Assembly: GCF_000272005.1 (NCBI RefSeq)
Contig: NZ_AKKU01000001.1
Coordinates: 310,001-374,000, forward strand
DNA: 64,000 nucleotides
Direction of reading: 5' to 3'
Origin: Alishewanella agri BL06
GTDB lineage: Bacteria > Pseudomonadota > Gammaproteobacteria > Enterobacterales > Alteromonadaceae
A program made the translations under genes and the position numbers. Every line of letters starts with the position of its first letter. Position 1 is the stretch's first letter. Positions 26,792 through 35,059 of the stretch are shown here, in pieces. Under the pieces are notes generated by a model. The model worked only from the letters and a program-made list of their open reading frames with translations, ran no database searches and had not been told where the DNA came from.

Positions 26792-28207
26792 TTAGTCGGC
26801 CGCACGGCTGCGCAGTGCCAGGACTTTTTGTTGCCAGTAGCGCTGCAAGTCGGCTTTGACTTCCGGCAATAATAAGTACAGTGCCAGAATATTCGGGATC
26901 GCCATGAGGAAAATCATCGAATCAATAAAGTCGAATACTGCCATAATGCTGGGTACCGCGCCCATCGACACCATGCCGCAGAACAATATTTTGTAAAGCG
27001 TGGTCAGCTTAGGGTGGGGGCCGACAATATAGCGCCAGCCGGTTAAACCATAGTAAGACCAGCTGAGCACGGTAGAAAAGCCGAACAGCAGCAAAGCCAC
27101 CATCAGTACCAGCGGGAACCAGTCAAACACTGAAGCAAAAGCGCTGGAGGTAATCTGTACACCATCCAGGCCCTGCATTTGGTAAGCGCCGGTCAGAATA
27201 ATCACCAGCGCGGTAATAGTGCAGATCACCACCGTATCGATAAAGGGTTCCAGCAAACCAACAAAGCCCTGTGATACCGGGTCCTTGGTTTTTGCCGCGG
27301 CATGGGCGATGGGCGAGGAGCCAATACCAGCCTCATTCGAGTATGCCGCCCGGCGAAAGCCCTGAATTAACACCCCGATAAAGCCGCCATAGGCCGCATC
27401 AGGTGCAAAGGCACTTTGTATAATCAGCCATAATGCCGCCGGCACTGCAGTAAGGTGGCTGCCAATCACCACCAGCGCGGCCAGCAAGTATATCGCGCAC
27501 ATCAAGGGCACCAGCTTACTGGTAACATTGGCAATACTCTTAATGCCGCCAATGATGACGGCGCCGATTAACGCCGCATAGATCACACCGAATAACCAGG
27601 CATTATCAAAGCCCGTGACGCTTTGTACCTGCACAAACCCCTGATTGACATGCACAAAACCGGCTGAGCCGAAAATAACCGCGACCGAGAAGAACAGCGC
27701 CAGTGCGGTACCGAGTTTCGGTAGCTGATACTTATCCAGCGCGGCCTTGATATAGTACATCGGGCCACCGGAGACAGTACCATCAGCATTCACCTGGCGG
27801 TATTTTACCGCCAGCGTACATTCGACAAATTTGGTCGACATGCCAAGCAAACCGGCCATAATCATCCAGAAAGTGGCGCCAGGCCCGCCCAGGCTAATGG
27901 CGACCGCGACCCCGGCAATATTACCGGTACCAACAGTACCGGACAGTGCGGTAGTTAACGCCTTATAGGGCGAGATTTCTCCGCTGCTGCCGGGCTCTGG
28001 TTTAGCAAACAGCCGCCGAATAGCATAGCCGAAACCTCTGATATTGATAAAACCCAGATAGCAGGTAAAGATGATAGCGCCGCTGATCAACCAAATCATT
28101 ACCAGCGGAATATCAACGCCATTAAAGGAAAAGGCATAAAACACCACTGAGGCAAGTTGGTTGGTAAAGGCTTCAAAACTGGCCTGAAATGAAAATTCAG
28201 CAGACAT
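26792..28207 (-). CDS. Alanine/glycine:cation symporter (AGCS family)
   Basis: About 471 residues from ATG 28207 (MSAEFSFQASFEAF); the frame continues 21 residues further upstream without a signal. It has 10-11 hydrophobic segments and the AGCS signatures ALSGTVGTGNIAGVAVAISLGG and GFRRAAYSNEAGIGSSPIAHAAA. Members import alanine or glycine with Na+. AlaA, alanine dehydrogenase and Lrp elsewhere in this window suggest that alanine is an important nitrogen and carbon currency. The gene is monocistronic and divergent from the SYLF lipoprotein. Confidence 0.93.
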   Translation of the reverse strand: MSAEFSFQASFEAFTNQLASVVFYAFSFNGVDIPLVMIWLISGAIIFTCYLGFINIRGFGYAIRRLFAKPEPGSSGEISPYKALTTALSGTVGTGNIAGVAVAISLGGPGATFWMIMAGLLGMSTKFVECTLAVKYRQVNADGTVSGGPMYYIKAALDKYQLPKLGTALALFFSVAVIFGSAGFVHVNQGFVQVQSVTGFDNAWLFGVIYAALIGAVIIGGIKSIANVTSKLVPLMCAIYLLAALVVIGSHLTAVPAALWLIIQSAFAPDAAYGGFIGVLIQGFRRAAYSNEAGIGSSPIAHAAAKTKDPVSQGFVGLLEPFIDTVVICTITALVIILTGAYQMQGLDGVQITSSAFASVFDWFPLVLMVALLLFGFSTVLSWSYYGLTGWRYIVGPHPKLTTLYKILFCGMVSMGAVPSIMAVFDFIDSMIFLMAIPNILALYLLLPEVKADLQRYWQQKVLALRSRAAD

Positions 28208-28374
28208 ATTGCTATCCGGATGGCTGTAATCTGGCAGAGCATACCTGCTCAGACCAGAACTGACAACCATTGCTCAGTTGGACAGCGATGATTTGCGATT
28301 AACCGCGGATTCAGATAGTTGGGCTAAGCTTAATCCGTTCAGGGTCAAGCAGACCGCGTTAAAGGAGAACTGTA

Positions 28375-28935
28375 ATGTGGATTCGAACTAGTTTGATGGT
28401 GTTATTGCTGGGGGTATTGCAAGGCTGTGCTGCCGGCATTAATGCCACCCCGGCAGAACAGCGTGCTGCCATCACTGAGATGCGCCAGCAGGTACTCAAC
28501 GACCTATACCGCGAAAAAACCAGTGCCCGGGCGGAAGTGGCGGCGGCTCCCGGTTATGCGGTATTTAGCAATGCTAATGTCAATCTGATTCTGGCGAGTT
28601 TTGGCGGCGGCTATGGCGTGGTTCGCAATAATCGCAGCGGTGCCGATACCTATATGAAAATGGGCGAGGTTGGCGTCGGTCTGGGAGCGGGTGTCAAAGA
28701 CTTCCGGCTGGTACTGGTGTTTCATACTGAGCGGGCGCTACAACGCTTTATTGAACAGGGCTGGGCTTTCGGCGCTCAGGCCGATGCTGCCGCCAAAGCC
28801 GGCGATAAAGGCGCCGCGGTTGGCGCCGAAGCCAGTGTCGATGAGGTGACTATTTATCAGTTTACCGAAACGGGGCTGGCATTGCAGGCCACCATTAAAG
28901 GCACCAAGTTCTGGGTCGATGATAAACTAAATTAG
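28375..28935 (+). CDS. SYLF (YSC84-like) domain lipoprotein
   Basis: 186 residues. A lipoprotein signal ends at LQGC (Cys18). The mature part holds the SYLF features: APGYAVFSNANVNLILASFGGGYGVV, then MKMGEVGVGLGAGVKDFRLVLVF and AFGAQADAAAKAGDKGAAVG, ending in TGLALQATIKGTKFW. In eukaryotes SYLF domains bind phosphoinositides; in bacteria these secreted or lipidated versions have no settled role. There is a good ribosome site (AAGGAG). The next gene is convergent, with a GC-rich hairpin between. Confidence 0.85.
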   Translation: MWIRTSLMVLLLGVLQGCAAGINATPAEQRAAITEMRQQVLNDLYREKTSARAEVAAAPGYAVFSNANVNLILASFGGGYGVVRNNRSGADTYMKMGEVGVGLGAGVKDFRLVLVFHTERALQRFIEQGWAFGAQADAAAKAGDKGAAVGAEASVDEVTIYQFTETGLALQATIKGTKFWVDDKLN

Positions 28936-28953
28936 ATGTCCGGGGTGACAGAG

Positions 28954-28973
28954 GCGGCCGCTAACGCGGCCGC
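28954..28973. terminator. GC-only hairpin between convergent genes (possible terminator)
   Basis: GCGGCCGC repeated on both sides of TAAC; each arm is itself an 8-bp palindrome. The stem is very stable, but there is no T tract, so termination is only suggested by its place between the SYLF and alaA stops. Confidence 0.4.
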
Positions 28974-28988
28974 GATTTGCAACAACAG

Positions 28989-30206
28989 TTAATATTGAAT
29001 GTAGCTCTGTAAAAACTGGCCGAGGCGGCTAATCGCCTGGGTCAGTTGTTCTTTATGCGGTAGCGTGACAATACGGAAATGATCCGGCTCTGGCCAGTTA
29101 AAAGCCCGGCCATGCACCAGTAGTACCTTATGCTGGCGCAGAAAATCCAGTACAAAGAGCTCATCGTCCTGAATCCGGTATTTTTTAAGATCGATCTTCG
29201 GAAACAGATACATTGCCCCTTTGGGGCGCATACAGCTGATGCCATCAATTTCGGTCACCAGCTTGTGCGCCAGATCCATCTGATCGTATAAGCGTCCACC
29301 CGGTACCACCAGCTCATTAATACTCTGATAGCCACCCAGTGCCGTTTGCACCGCATGTTGACAGGGTACATTGGCACAAAGCCGCATCGATGCCAAAATA
29401 TTCAAACCTTCGATATACTGCCGTGCCGCCTGCTTGGCGCCGGAGATAAATAACCAACCGATGCGAAAGCCGGCGATGCGGTAATTCTTCGATAAGCCAC
29501 CAAAGGTCAGCATCACCAGGTCATCGGCCAAGGCCGCCGTGCTAACGTGCTCAGTACCGTCATACAGCACCTTGTCGTATATCTCGTCACTTAGCACCAC
29601 CAGTTTATGTTCACGGGCGATTTGCAGTAATTGCCGTAAAAATGCCGCGTCATAGACTGCACCGGTCGGATTATTCGGATTGATTAGTACTAGGGCGCGG
29701 GTTTTTTTGCTGATCTTTGCCTTGATATCATCCAGTGCCGGCAACCAATCCTGTTGTTCATCACAGAGGTAATGGACTGCCTTACCACCCGCCAGATTCA
29801 CTGCCGCCGTCCACAGTGGGTAATCCGGCATTGGCACCAGTACCTCATCACCGTTGTTCAGCAGTGCCTGTAATGACATCAGGATCAGCTCAGAGACGCC
29901 GTTACCGATATAGACATCATCCGCATCGGCACCCAGAATGCCACGCTGCTGGTAATACTGTGCAACGGCGACCCGCGCCGGGTAAATACCCTGCGAGTCG
30001 GAATAACCCTGGGCGGTTGGCAGGTTATGGATCACATGCTTGAGAATTTCATCCGGCGCTTCAAAGCCAAAGGGCGCCGGATTGCCAATATTTAATTTCA
30101 GAATGCGGTGGCCTTCCTCTTCCATGCGTTTTGCTTCGCGTGCCACCGGGCCACGAATATCGTAACAAACTCCATCCAGTTTATTTGACCGTTCTACCGC
30201 TTTCAT
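28989..30206 (-). CDS. alaA: Alanine aminotransferase AlaA
   Basis: 405 residues from ATG 30206, which has AGGCG at proper spacing and aligns with the E. coli start; a TTG at 30227 only extends the frame. The N-terminus KLDGVCYDIRGPVAREAKRM and LKLNIGNPAPFGFEAPDEIL are nearly diagnostic of AlaA/YfbQ. INPNNPTGAVYD, LSDEIYDKVLYD and the PLP-lysine segment GGLSKNYRIAGFRIGW complete the class I aminotransferase fold. It makes alanine from pyruvate and glutamate. It stands alone, divergent from the Bax-like gene; an AT palindrome CAAATATTTG (30288-30297) lies upstream. Confidence 0.95.
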   Translation of the reverse strand: MKAVERSNKLDGVCYDIRGPVAREAKRMEEEGHRILKLNIGNPAPFGFEAPDEILKHVIHNLPTAQGYSDSQGIYPARVAVAQYYQQRGILGADADDVYIGNGVSELILMSLQALLNNGDEVLVPMPDYPLWTAAVNLAGGKAVHYLCDEQQDWLPALDDIKAKISKKTRALVLINPNNPTGAVYDAAFLRQLLQIAREHKLVVLSDEIYDKVLYDGTEHVSTAALADDLVMLTFGGLSKNYRIAGFRIGWLFISGAKQAARQYIEGLNILASMRLCANVPCQHAVQTALGGYQSINELVVPGGRLYDQMDLAHKLVTEIDGISCMRPKGAMYLFPKIDLKKYRIQDDELFVLDFLRQHKVLLVHGRAFNWPEPDHFRIVTLPHKEQLTQAISRLGQFLQSYIQY

Positions 30207-30430
30207 TTTGTTCGCCTGACTCTTCAATTTGGGGTTGTTTATCCATCCAGACCGCTAAAGCTGCCCAGTGCAGTGTTTATCAGTAAACAAATATTTGCAA
30301 TATTTTCAGGCAATAAAATACAAAAAAAGCCGACTGCGAACTTTTTGTTCGAATCTAAGCCTCATAGGCGGTAGAATATGCGGCTATTTTGGGTTTAACT
30401 GAAACGATCTGTTGCTTTAAAAGGTGGTGA

Positions 30431-31297
30431 ATGCTCTTAATCCGTAACCTGATTCTGGTGCTGTTTTGGCTGTTAGTGGCGGTGGCTACCTTTAGTCCTT
30501 TTAGTGAACTGGAACCAGTAAAAGAGCCTGAAGCACTGGAGGAATGGCAAATTCCAAGCCGGCTAACCGCTTTATCTGATGCCGACCAAAAGAAGTTGTT
30601 GCAGCGGCTCGCTTATCCGAAGGCAGCGATCCCAAAGCAGCCGTTACCTGATTTCAATACCATCGCGAATGTCGATCGCAAGAAACAAGCGTTTTTTGAC
30701 TATCTGAGGCCGCATGTCAAACGCGAAAATCAGCGTTTATTGTGGTTACGTGAACAGCTGCTGGAGATTGCCGAGAAAAAGCAGAAAAACTTAAGACTCA
30801 GCATTGAGGAATATGCGTTTCTGTATAGCCTGTATGACGAGTTTAAGTTAGACGTGGCAGAGACGGATCAGGAAACCCTGGCTGAGCTATTACTGCGGGT
30901 AGATGTGATCCCGGAAAGTTTAGTCTTAATGCAGGCAGCAAATGAGTCTGCCTGGGGCACCAGCCGTTTTGCCATAGAGGGTTATAATTTCTTCGGCCAG
31001 TGGTGTTTTCGCGAGGGCTGTGGCCTGATCCCGCTAAACCGGGCCGAAGATCAGTTTCACGAGGTCGCGAAATTCGACAGTCCGGCAGCCAGTATCCGCA
31101 GTTATTTTTATAATCTGAATACCTTTCATACTTACGAGCAGTTGCGGCAGATCCGCGCACAACACCGTGCTGAAAACCGGCCTCTGCGTGGTGAAGCCCT
31201 GGCACATGGTTTGAGTGCCTACTCTGAGCGCGGTCATGAATATATCGAAGAAATTACCGCGATGATTCGTTTTAACCGTCGTCTACTGGAAGATTAA
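30431..31297 (+). CDS. Bax-type glucosaminidase domain protein
   Basis: 288 residues. There is an N-terminal membrane segment (LILVLFWLLVAVATF), a charged linker, and a C-terminal glucosaminidase-like domain at about residues 150-285 with LVLMQAANESAWGTSRFAIEGYNFFGQWCF and the SIRSYFYNLNTFHTYEQLR segment. The Glu in ANESAWG is the expected catalytic acid. It resembles E. coli Bax, a predicted beta-N-acetylglucosaminidase acting on peptidoglycan from the periplasmic face. The gene is monocistronic. The cysteine pair in WCFREGCG may form a disulfide. Confidence 0.87.
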   Translation: MLLIRNLILVLFWLLVAVATFSPFSELEPVKEPEALEEWQIPSRLTALSDADQKKLLQRLAYPKAAIPKQPLPDFNTIANVDRKKQAFFDYLRPHVKRENQRLLWLREQLLEIAEKKQKNLRLSIEEYAFLYSLYDEFKLDVAETDQETLAELLLRVDVIPESLVLMQAANESAWGTSRFAIEGYNFFGQWCFREGCGLIPLNRAEDQFHEVAKFDSPAASIRSYFYNLNTFHTYEQLRQIRAQHRAENRPLRGEALAHGLSAYSERGHEYIEEITAMIRFNRRLLED

Positions 31298-31302
31298 GCG
31301 AT

Positions 31303-31328
31303 AAAAAAGCCTGCTCAACTGAGCAGGC
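31303..31328 (-). terminator. Intrinsic terminator of ttcA
   Basis: The stem GCCTGCTC/GAGCAGGC (31309-31316 and 31321-31328) has a four-base loop. Read on the reverse strand it is followed by six T residues, so it terminates transcripts from ttcA. Confidence 0.85.
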
Positions 31329-31356
31329 CTGGTGTTGCTGCCGTAGCCTGTTACGC

Positions 31357-32277
31357 TCAGCTTAATTCCACTGCCTGATGCACAACTAACTCGTCATCTT
31401 CCTGCTCGAAACCTACTGGTACGCTAGGTACTGCAACCTTATCAAAGGCGGTATCACCATCGCTGAGCAGAGCGCTTTCTTTGCTAATCGCCGCAAAATC
31501 AAACAGCGTTTTATCCGCCAGATGGGACGGCACAATGTTCTGCATTGCCTGAAACATGGTTTCAATCCGGCCCGGGAAACGTTTATCCCAGTCCTGCAGC
31601 ATTTCTTTTACCACCTGCCGCTGCAACCCGTCCTGTGAGCCACAGAGGTTACACGGGATAATCGGGAAAGCCTTGGCTTGCGAATATTTTTCGATATCCT
31701 TTTCTTTGCAGTAAGCCAGAGGCCGGATCACGATATGTTCGCCGTTATCACTGATCAGTTTGGGCGGCATCGATTTCATCTTGCCGCCATAAAACATATT
31801 TAAAAACAAGGTTTCCAGCATATCATCGCGGTGGTGGCCGAGGGCGATTTTAGTTGCGCCCAGTTCTTTGGCAGTGCGGTACAAAATACCACGGCGCAGG
31901 CGTGAACACAGCGAGCAGGTCGTTTTGCCCTCCGGGATCTTTTCCTTGACGATGGCATAGGTATCTTCAGTAACAATTTTAAAGTCGACACCAATGGCTG
32001 TCAGATACTCTGGCAGCACATGCGCCGGGAACCCCGGTTGTTTCTGATCAAGATTCACCGCCACAATACTGAAATTAATTGGCGCCGATTGTTGCAGATT
32101 CAGCAGAATATCCAGCAGGGTATAAGAGTCTTTACCGCCGGATAAACACACCATCACCTTGTCGCCTTCACTGATCATGCCAAAATCAGCAATGGCCTGG
32201 CCAACGTTACGGCGCAGCCGTTTGTGCAGTTTATTCAGATTGTATTGGGCTTTCGCTTGCGCGGCGTGAGACATCAT
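31357..32277 (-). CDS. ttcA: tRNA 2-thiocytidine(32) synthetase TtcA
   Basis: 306 residues. The PP-loop SGGKDS is at residues 46-51. The cluster cysteines are in CSLC (Cys121, Cys124) and in PCNLCGSQ (Cys209, Cys212), all of which are typical of TtcA. The conserved [17 protein letters not shown] lies between them. The enzyme thiolates cytidine 32 of several tRNAs, using an iron-sulfur cluster and ATP. It follows uspE on the same strand. A consensus TATAAT lies 28 bases upstream of the start. The C-terminal 40 residues are acidic and less conserved. Confidence 0.95.
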   Translation of the reverse strand: MMSHAAQAKAQYNLNKLHKRLRRNVGQAIADFGMISEGDKVMVCLSGGKDSYTLLDILLNLQQSAPINFSIVAVNLDQKQPGFPAHVLPEYLTAIGVDFKIVTEDTYAIVKEKIPEGKTTCSLCSRLRRGILYRTAKELGATKIALGHHRDDMLETLFLNMFYGGKMKSMPPKLISDNGEHIVIRPLAYCKEKDIEKYSQAKAFPIIPCNLCGSQDGLQRQVVKEMLQDWDKRFPGRIETMFQAMQNIVPSHLADKTLFDFAAISKESALLSDGDTAFDKVAVPSVPVGFEQEDDELVVHQAVELS

Positions 32278-32291
32278 TAACTACCAGACAG

Positions 32292-32324
32292 AAAAAAGGC
32301 GCACATTATACCCAAGGGTGCGCC
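32292..32324 (-). terminator. Probable terminator of uspE
   Basis: On the reverse strand, a seven-base stem GGCGCAC/GTGCGCC (32318-32324 and 32298-32304) with a 13-base loop is followed by TTTTTT (32297-32292). Its loop also contains a perfect TATAAT, so the site may be a terminator, a promoter, or both. Confidence 0.55.
32305..32310 (-). promoter_or_regulatory. Candidate -10 of ttcA
   Basis: TATAAT on the reverse strand, followed by a GC-rich discriminator and then the ttcA start 28 bases on. A weak TTGCGT (-35-like) lies 15 bases upstream. The element is inside the loop of the uspE terminator hairpin. Confidence 0.5.
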
Positions 32325-32351
32325 TACGCAAAAGAGGAATAGGATCCTGCT

Positions 32352-33284
32352 CTAGGATTTCTCCAGCGGACAGACAAAGTTTTCCGGTTTTAACGCCAAG
32401 ACATCGCAGTCTAGTCGGTCAATCACATGCTCGGCGGTATTGCCGATAATGGCGGCCGATAAACCGGTTCGGCCGATGGTACCAATTAATACCATTTCCG
32501 CATCCAGCTGCCGCGCCAGTTTCGGGATCACATCTTCTGGCATACCCTCCAGCACATGACACTGTTCCGCCGGAATCGCATAGTCGTCGGCGAGCAGCTT
32601 GACGGCATCTTTATGGTGGCGCTGCATAGTGCTGTTATATTCCTGCGGATTAAACTCCGGGATTTCGATGGCGATATTAACCGGCGTACCCGGATAGGCA
32701 TTGACCAGATGTACCTTGGCGTGCAGCAATTCAGCCATTTGTAACGCTTTAGTAATTACGCGTTTATTTAATGATTTATGATGTTCTTGTTCGCTGCCGG
32801 CATTAACTGCGGCGATAATATTTCCTTGCTCCGGCCAGGCGTGTTCTTTTACCAGCAATACCGGGCAGGGACACTTGCGTAAAATATGCCAGTCAGTTGG
32901 GGTAAAAATCATCGATTTCAGTACGTCATGATCATGAGTACCTTTAATGACTAAGTCGAAGTTATGCTCCAGTACCGCCTTGACCACGGCTTCGAAAGGT
33001 CTGTTGTGCCAAACCACCTGTATCGCAATGTCGAGCCCGGCGGCCGTTGCCGGTGCTAATAAACCGCTAAGCCAGATTTCACGATCCTTAATCACCGCTT
33101 GTTTCATGGCTTCGCGCTCATCACCGGACAACATGGTGGTCATCTCATAGGAGAATTCATACACCGACAGAAATGCCGTCAGTTTACCGCCTTGTTTGCG
33201 GGTTAGTTCCAGCGCACGATCCAGCGCTTTTTGCTGTTCCGTAGTTGGATCCAGTACCACTAAAACATTGTTGTAAATCGACAT
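32352..33284 (-). CDS. uspE: Universal stress protein UspE
   Basis: 310 residues with two tandem Usp domains (about 1-150 and 155-305). The first begins MSIYNNVLVVLDPTTEQQKALDRALE and contains DLVIKGTHDHDVLKSMIFTPTDWHILRKCP. The second ends with EMVLIGTIGRTGLSAAIIGNTAEHVIDRL, the G-2x-G-9x-G(S/T) nucleotide-binding motif. UspE-type proteins are cytosolic stress factors linked to motility and adhesion in E. coli. It lies next to fnr, an order shared with other gammaproteobacteria. A candidate FNR site is upstream. Confidence 0.94.
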   Translation of the reverse strand: MSIYNNVLVVLDPTTEQQKALDRALELTRKQGGKLTAFLSVYEFSYEMTTMLSGDEREAMKQAVIKDREIWLSGLLAPATAAGLDIAIQVVWHNRPFEAVVKAVLEHNFDLVIKGTHDHDVLKSMIFTPTDWHILRKCPCPVLLVKEHAWPEQGNIIAAVNAGSEQEHHKSLNKRVITKALQMAELLHAKVHLVNAYPGTPVNIAIEIPEFNPQEYNSTMQRHHKDAVKLLADDYAIPAEQCHVLEGMPEDVIPKLARQLDAEMVLIGTIGRTGLSAAIIGNTAEHVIDRLDCDVLALKPENFVCPLEKS

Positions 33285-33353
33285 AATATCTCCGGCTATC
33301 CATTCTAACTCACCTAAGTGTAGTCAAAATAACCGGAGTTGGTAGCGGGGCTT

Positions 33354-33367
33354 TTGTGTTAAATCAA
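33354..33367. promoter_or_regulatory. Weak FNR-like site upstream of uspE
   Basis: TTGTG-TTAA-ATCAA matches 8 of 10 positions of the FNR consensus (TTGAT-N4-ATCAA), with one half perfect. It is 70-83 bases upstream of the uspE start. A match this weak could be chance in AT-rich DNA. Confidence 0.3.
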
Positions 33368-33441
33368 TAAACAAGCAACAAAGTTAAAGCGGCGTTGCGG
33401 CGCAATAGGCGTTGTTGCTTTACTGAAATCAATATGGGGGG

Positions 33442-34146
33442 TTAGCAATTCCCTGCCAGATTATTTAGTGCCAACGCATCAAGAATGGTAATCAGTTTAC
33501 CGTCGACATCAATAATCTGATCTTTATGCAGTTTACTCAGCAAACGGCTGATGGTTTCCACGGTTAAGCCCAGATAATTACCGATATCACTGCGGGTCAT
33601 CGTCAGACGGAAAGCCTTAGACGAAAAGCCCCGGTTACCGTAGCGTGATGCCAGATGATTGAGGAAGGTCGCCAGTTTTTGCTCGGCAGTTTTCCGGTTT
33701 AACAACAGCAACATTTGCTGATCTGCCTGAATGTCCTGGCTCATCAGCCGCATCATTTGCTGCCGTAATTTGGGCAGTTGATCTAATAACAGTTCGAGAT
33801 TATTGAACGGGATTTCACAAATCATTCCGGTTTCCAGCGCTTCAGCGTAACTTACGTGTTGCTGGGTGTTGATCGCATCAAAACCGATAATATCGCCGGG
33901 CAAATGGAAGCCGGTAATTTGTTGCTCACCCTGTTCGGTCAGGGTAAAGGTTTTAAAGGATCCGGTACGCACGGCGAACAGCGATTTTAGTGCGGTGCCA
34001 CTTTCAAACAGAATATCGCCTTTATGCAGCGGGCGTTTACGCTGGATAATGTCATCCAGCTTGGTCATTTCCTGATCGTTAAGTGAAAATGGCAGGCACA
34101 GCTGGCTAAAACCACAATCCTGACAATTAATCGCCGAGCGTTGCAT
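33442..34146 (-). CDS. fnr: Fumarate/nitrate reduction regulator Fnr
   Basis: 234 residues. The four cluster cysteines match E. coli FNR in spacing: Cys8, Cys11 and Cys17 (CX2CX5C) and Cys110 in GMICEIPF. The CRP-type sensor domain ([19 protein letters not shown]) and the helix-turn-helix [20 protein letters not shown] with the ETISR recognition helix are present, so TTGAT-N4-ATCAA sites are expected. It senses oxygen by its [4Fe-4S] cluster and switches genes for low-oxygen growth. The cco genes sit just upstream on the same strand. Alteromonadales orthologues are also called EtrA. Confidence 0.96.
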   Translation of the reverse strand: MQRSAINCQDCGFSQLCLPFSLNDQEMTKLDDIIQRKRPLHKGDILFESGTALKSLFAVRTGSFKTFTLTEQGEQQITGFHLPGDIIGFDAINTQQHVSYAEALETGMICEIPFNNLELLLDQLPKLRQQMMRLMSQDIQADQQMLLLLNRKTAEQKLATFLNHLASRYGNRGFSSKAFRLTMTRSDIGNYLGLTVETISRLLSKLHKDQIIDVDGKLITILDALALNNLAGNC

Positions 34147-34182
34147 CGAATGGATCCTAAAGTCCCTAATATGGCTGCTAGC

Positions 34183-34857
34183 TTAAAAAACTAACCTCTG
34201 CAAAGCAAGCCATATCGTATAAAAGCCATAGATAGCCAGTATAGCCGCAGTCGCATAACGAAACAGCATATTTGCTTTGAGCTGACGTAAGGCGTTGGCT
34301 GCGCTGCCAACGGCGAGAAGAGCGGGCAGGGTACCGATGCCAAAGCCAAGCATCAGGGCGGCACCTTTTAGCGCACTGCCGCTGGCCAGACTCCAGCTTA
34401 AAGTGGAGTAAACCAGGCCACAGGGCAGAAAGCCCCATAACAGGCCATAGCGGTAAGCTTTGTTGGCTGAATCCAGCGGTAACAGCGCTTTGCTCAGTGG
34501 CTGTAGCCGCTGCCATAGGCCCTGACCAACCTTTTCTAATAGGGTTAAACCAAACCAGAGCCGGCTAATGTACAGCGCCATGGCAATCAGCAGCAAGCCG
34601 GCAAGCAAACGCAGCCATAGCATGGATGCCCCGGTCACTTGCATCGCCGTAATACCAAAATAGCCAACCAGGGCGCCGAACAAGGCGTAAGTCGTTAAGC
34701 GTCCGGCACTGAGTAACAACGGAAAGTACCAGCCGTGACGGCGTTGTTCTGCCGGTACACTCAGTTGTAAGGCACTGGCGATACCGCCGCACATCACCAG
34801 GCAATGACTGCTCCCCAACAAACCAATCAGTATGGCGGCGAGAAAATCAGGGCTCAT
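34183..34857 (-). CDS. TauE/SafE-family membrane protein of the cbb3 oxidase locus
   Basis: About 225 residues from ATG 34857, overlapping the end of ccoS by 11 bases; the longer frame back to 34932 lies inside ccoS and is not likely used. Six or more membrane segments occur, with GLLGSSHCLVMCGGIASAL at the N-terminus and a repeat-like LLWGFLPCGLVYSTLSWSLA later. The paired HCxxMCGG and PCG motifs are typical of the DsbD-like/TauE/SafE proteins found beside ccoS in many gammaproteobacteria. By position a role in copper or haem handling for cbb3 maturation is probable, but it is unproven. Confidence 0.82.
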   Translation of the reverse strand: MSPDFLAAILIGLLGSSHCLVMCGGIASALQLSVPAEQRRHGWYFPLLLSAGRLTTYALFGALVGYFGITAMQVTGASMLWLRLLAGLLLIAMALYISRLWFGLTLLEKVGQGLWQRLQPLSKALLPLDSANKAYRYGLLWGFLPCGLVYSTLSWSLASGSALKGAALMLGFGIGTLPALLAVGSAANALRQLKANMLFRYATAAILAIYGFYTIWLALQRLVF

Positions 34858-35059
34858 CTTGGCGCGACGTGTTGTCGTGGTTTGGCTGCTGGCGTTGTTT
34901 GTCAGACTGCACCTGCTGCTTATCCTCATCAAACAGGATGCTTAAGCCTTCTTTTTCCAAATCTTCAAACTGTTTTGAGCGTACCGCCCAAAAGAAAATC
35001 CAGATACCGATGGCGACAAATAAAATGGCAATCGGGATCAGTACATAAATAATGCTCAT
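34847..35059 (-). CDS. ccoS: cbb3-type cytochrome oxidase assembly protein CcoS
   Basis: 70 residues: one N-terminal membrane helix (IIYVLIPIAILFVAIGIWIFFWAV) followed by the conserved SKQFEDLEKEGLSILFDED segment that defines CcoS, then a polar tail. CcoS is needed for cofactor insertion into the CcoN subunit. The ATG overlaps the ccoI stop by four bases (ATGA), and the tail overlaps the next gene's start. Confidence 0.93.
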   Translation of the reverse strand: MSIIYVLIPIAILFVAIGIWIFFWAVRSKQFEDLEKEGLSILFDEDKQQVQSDKQRQQPNHDNTSRQDEP

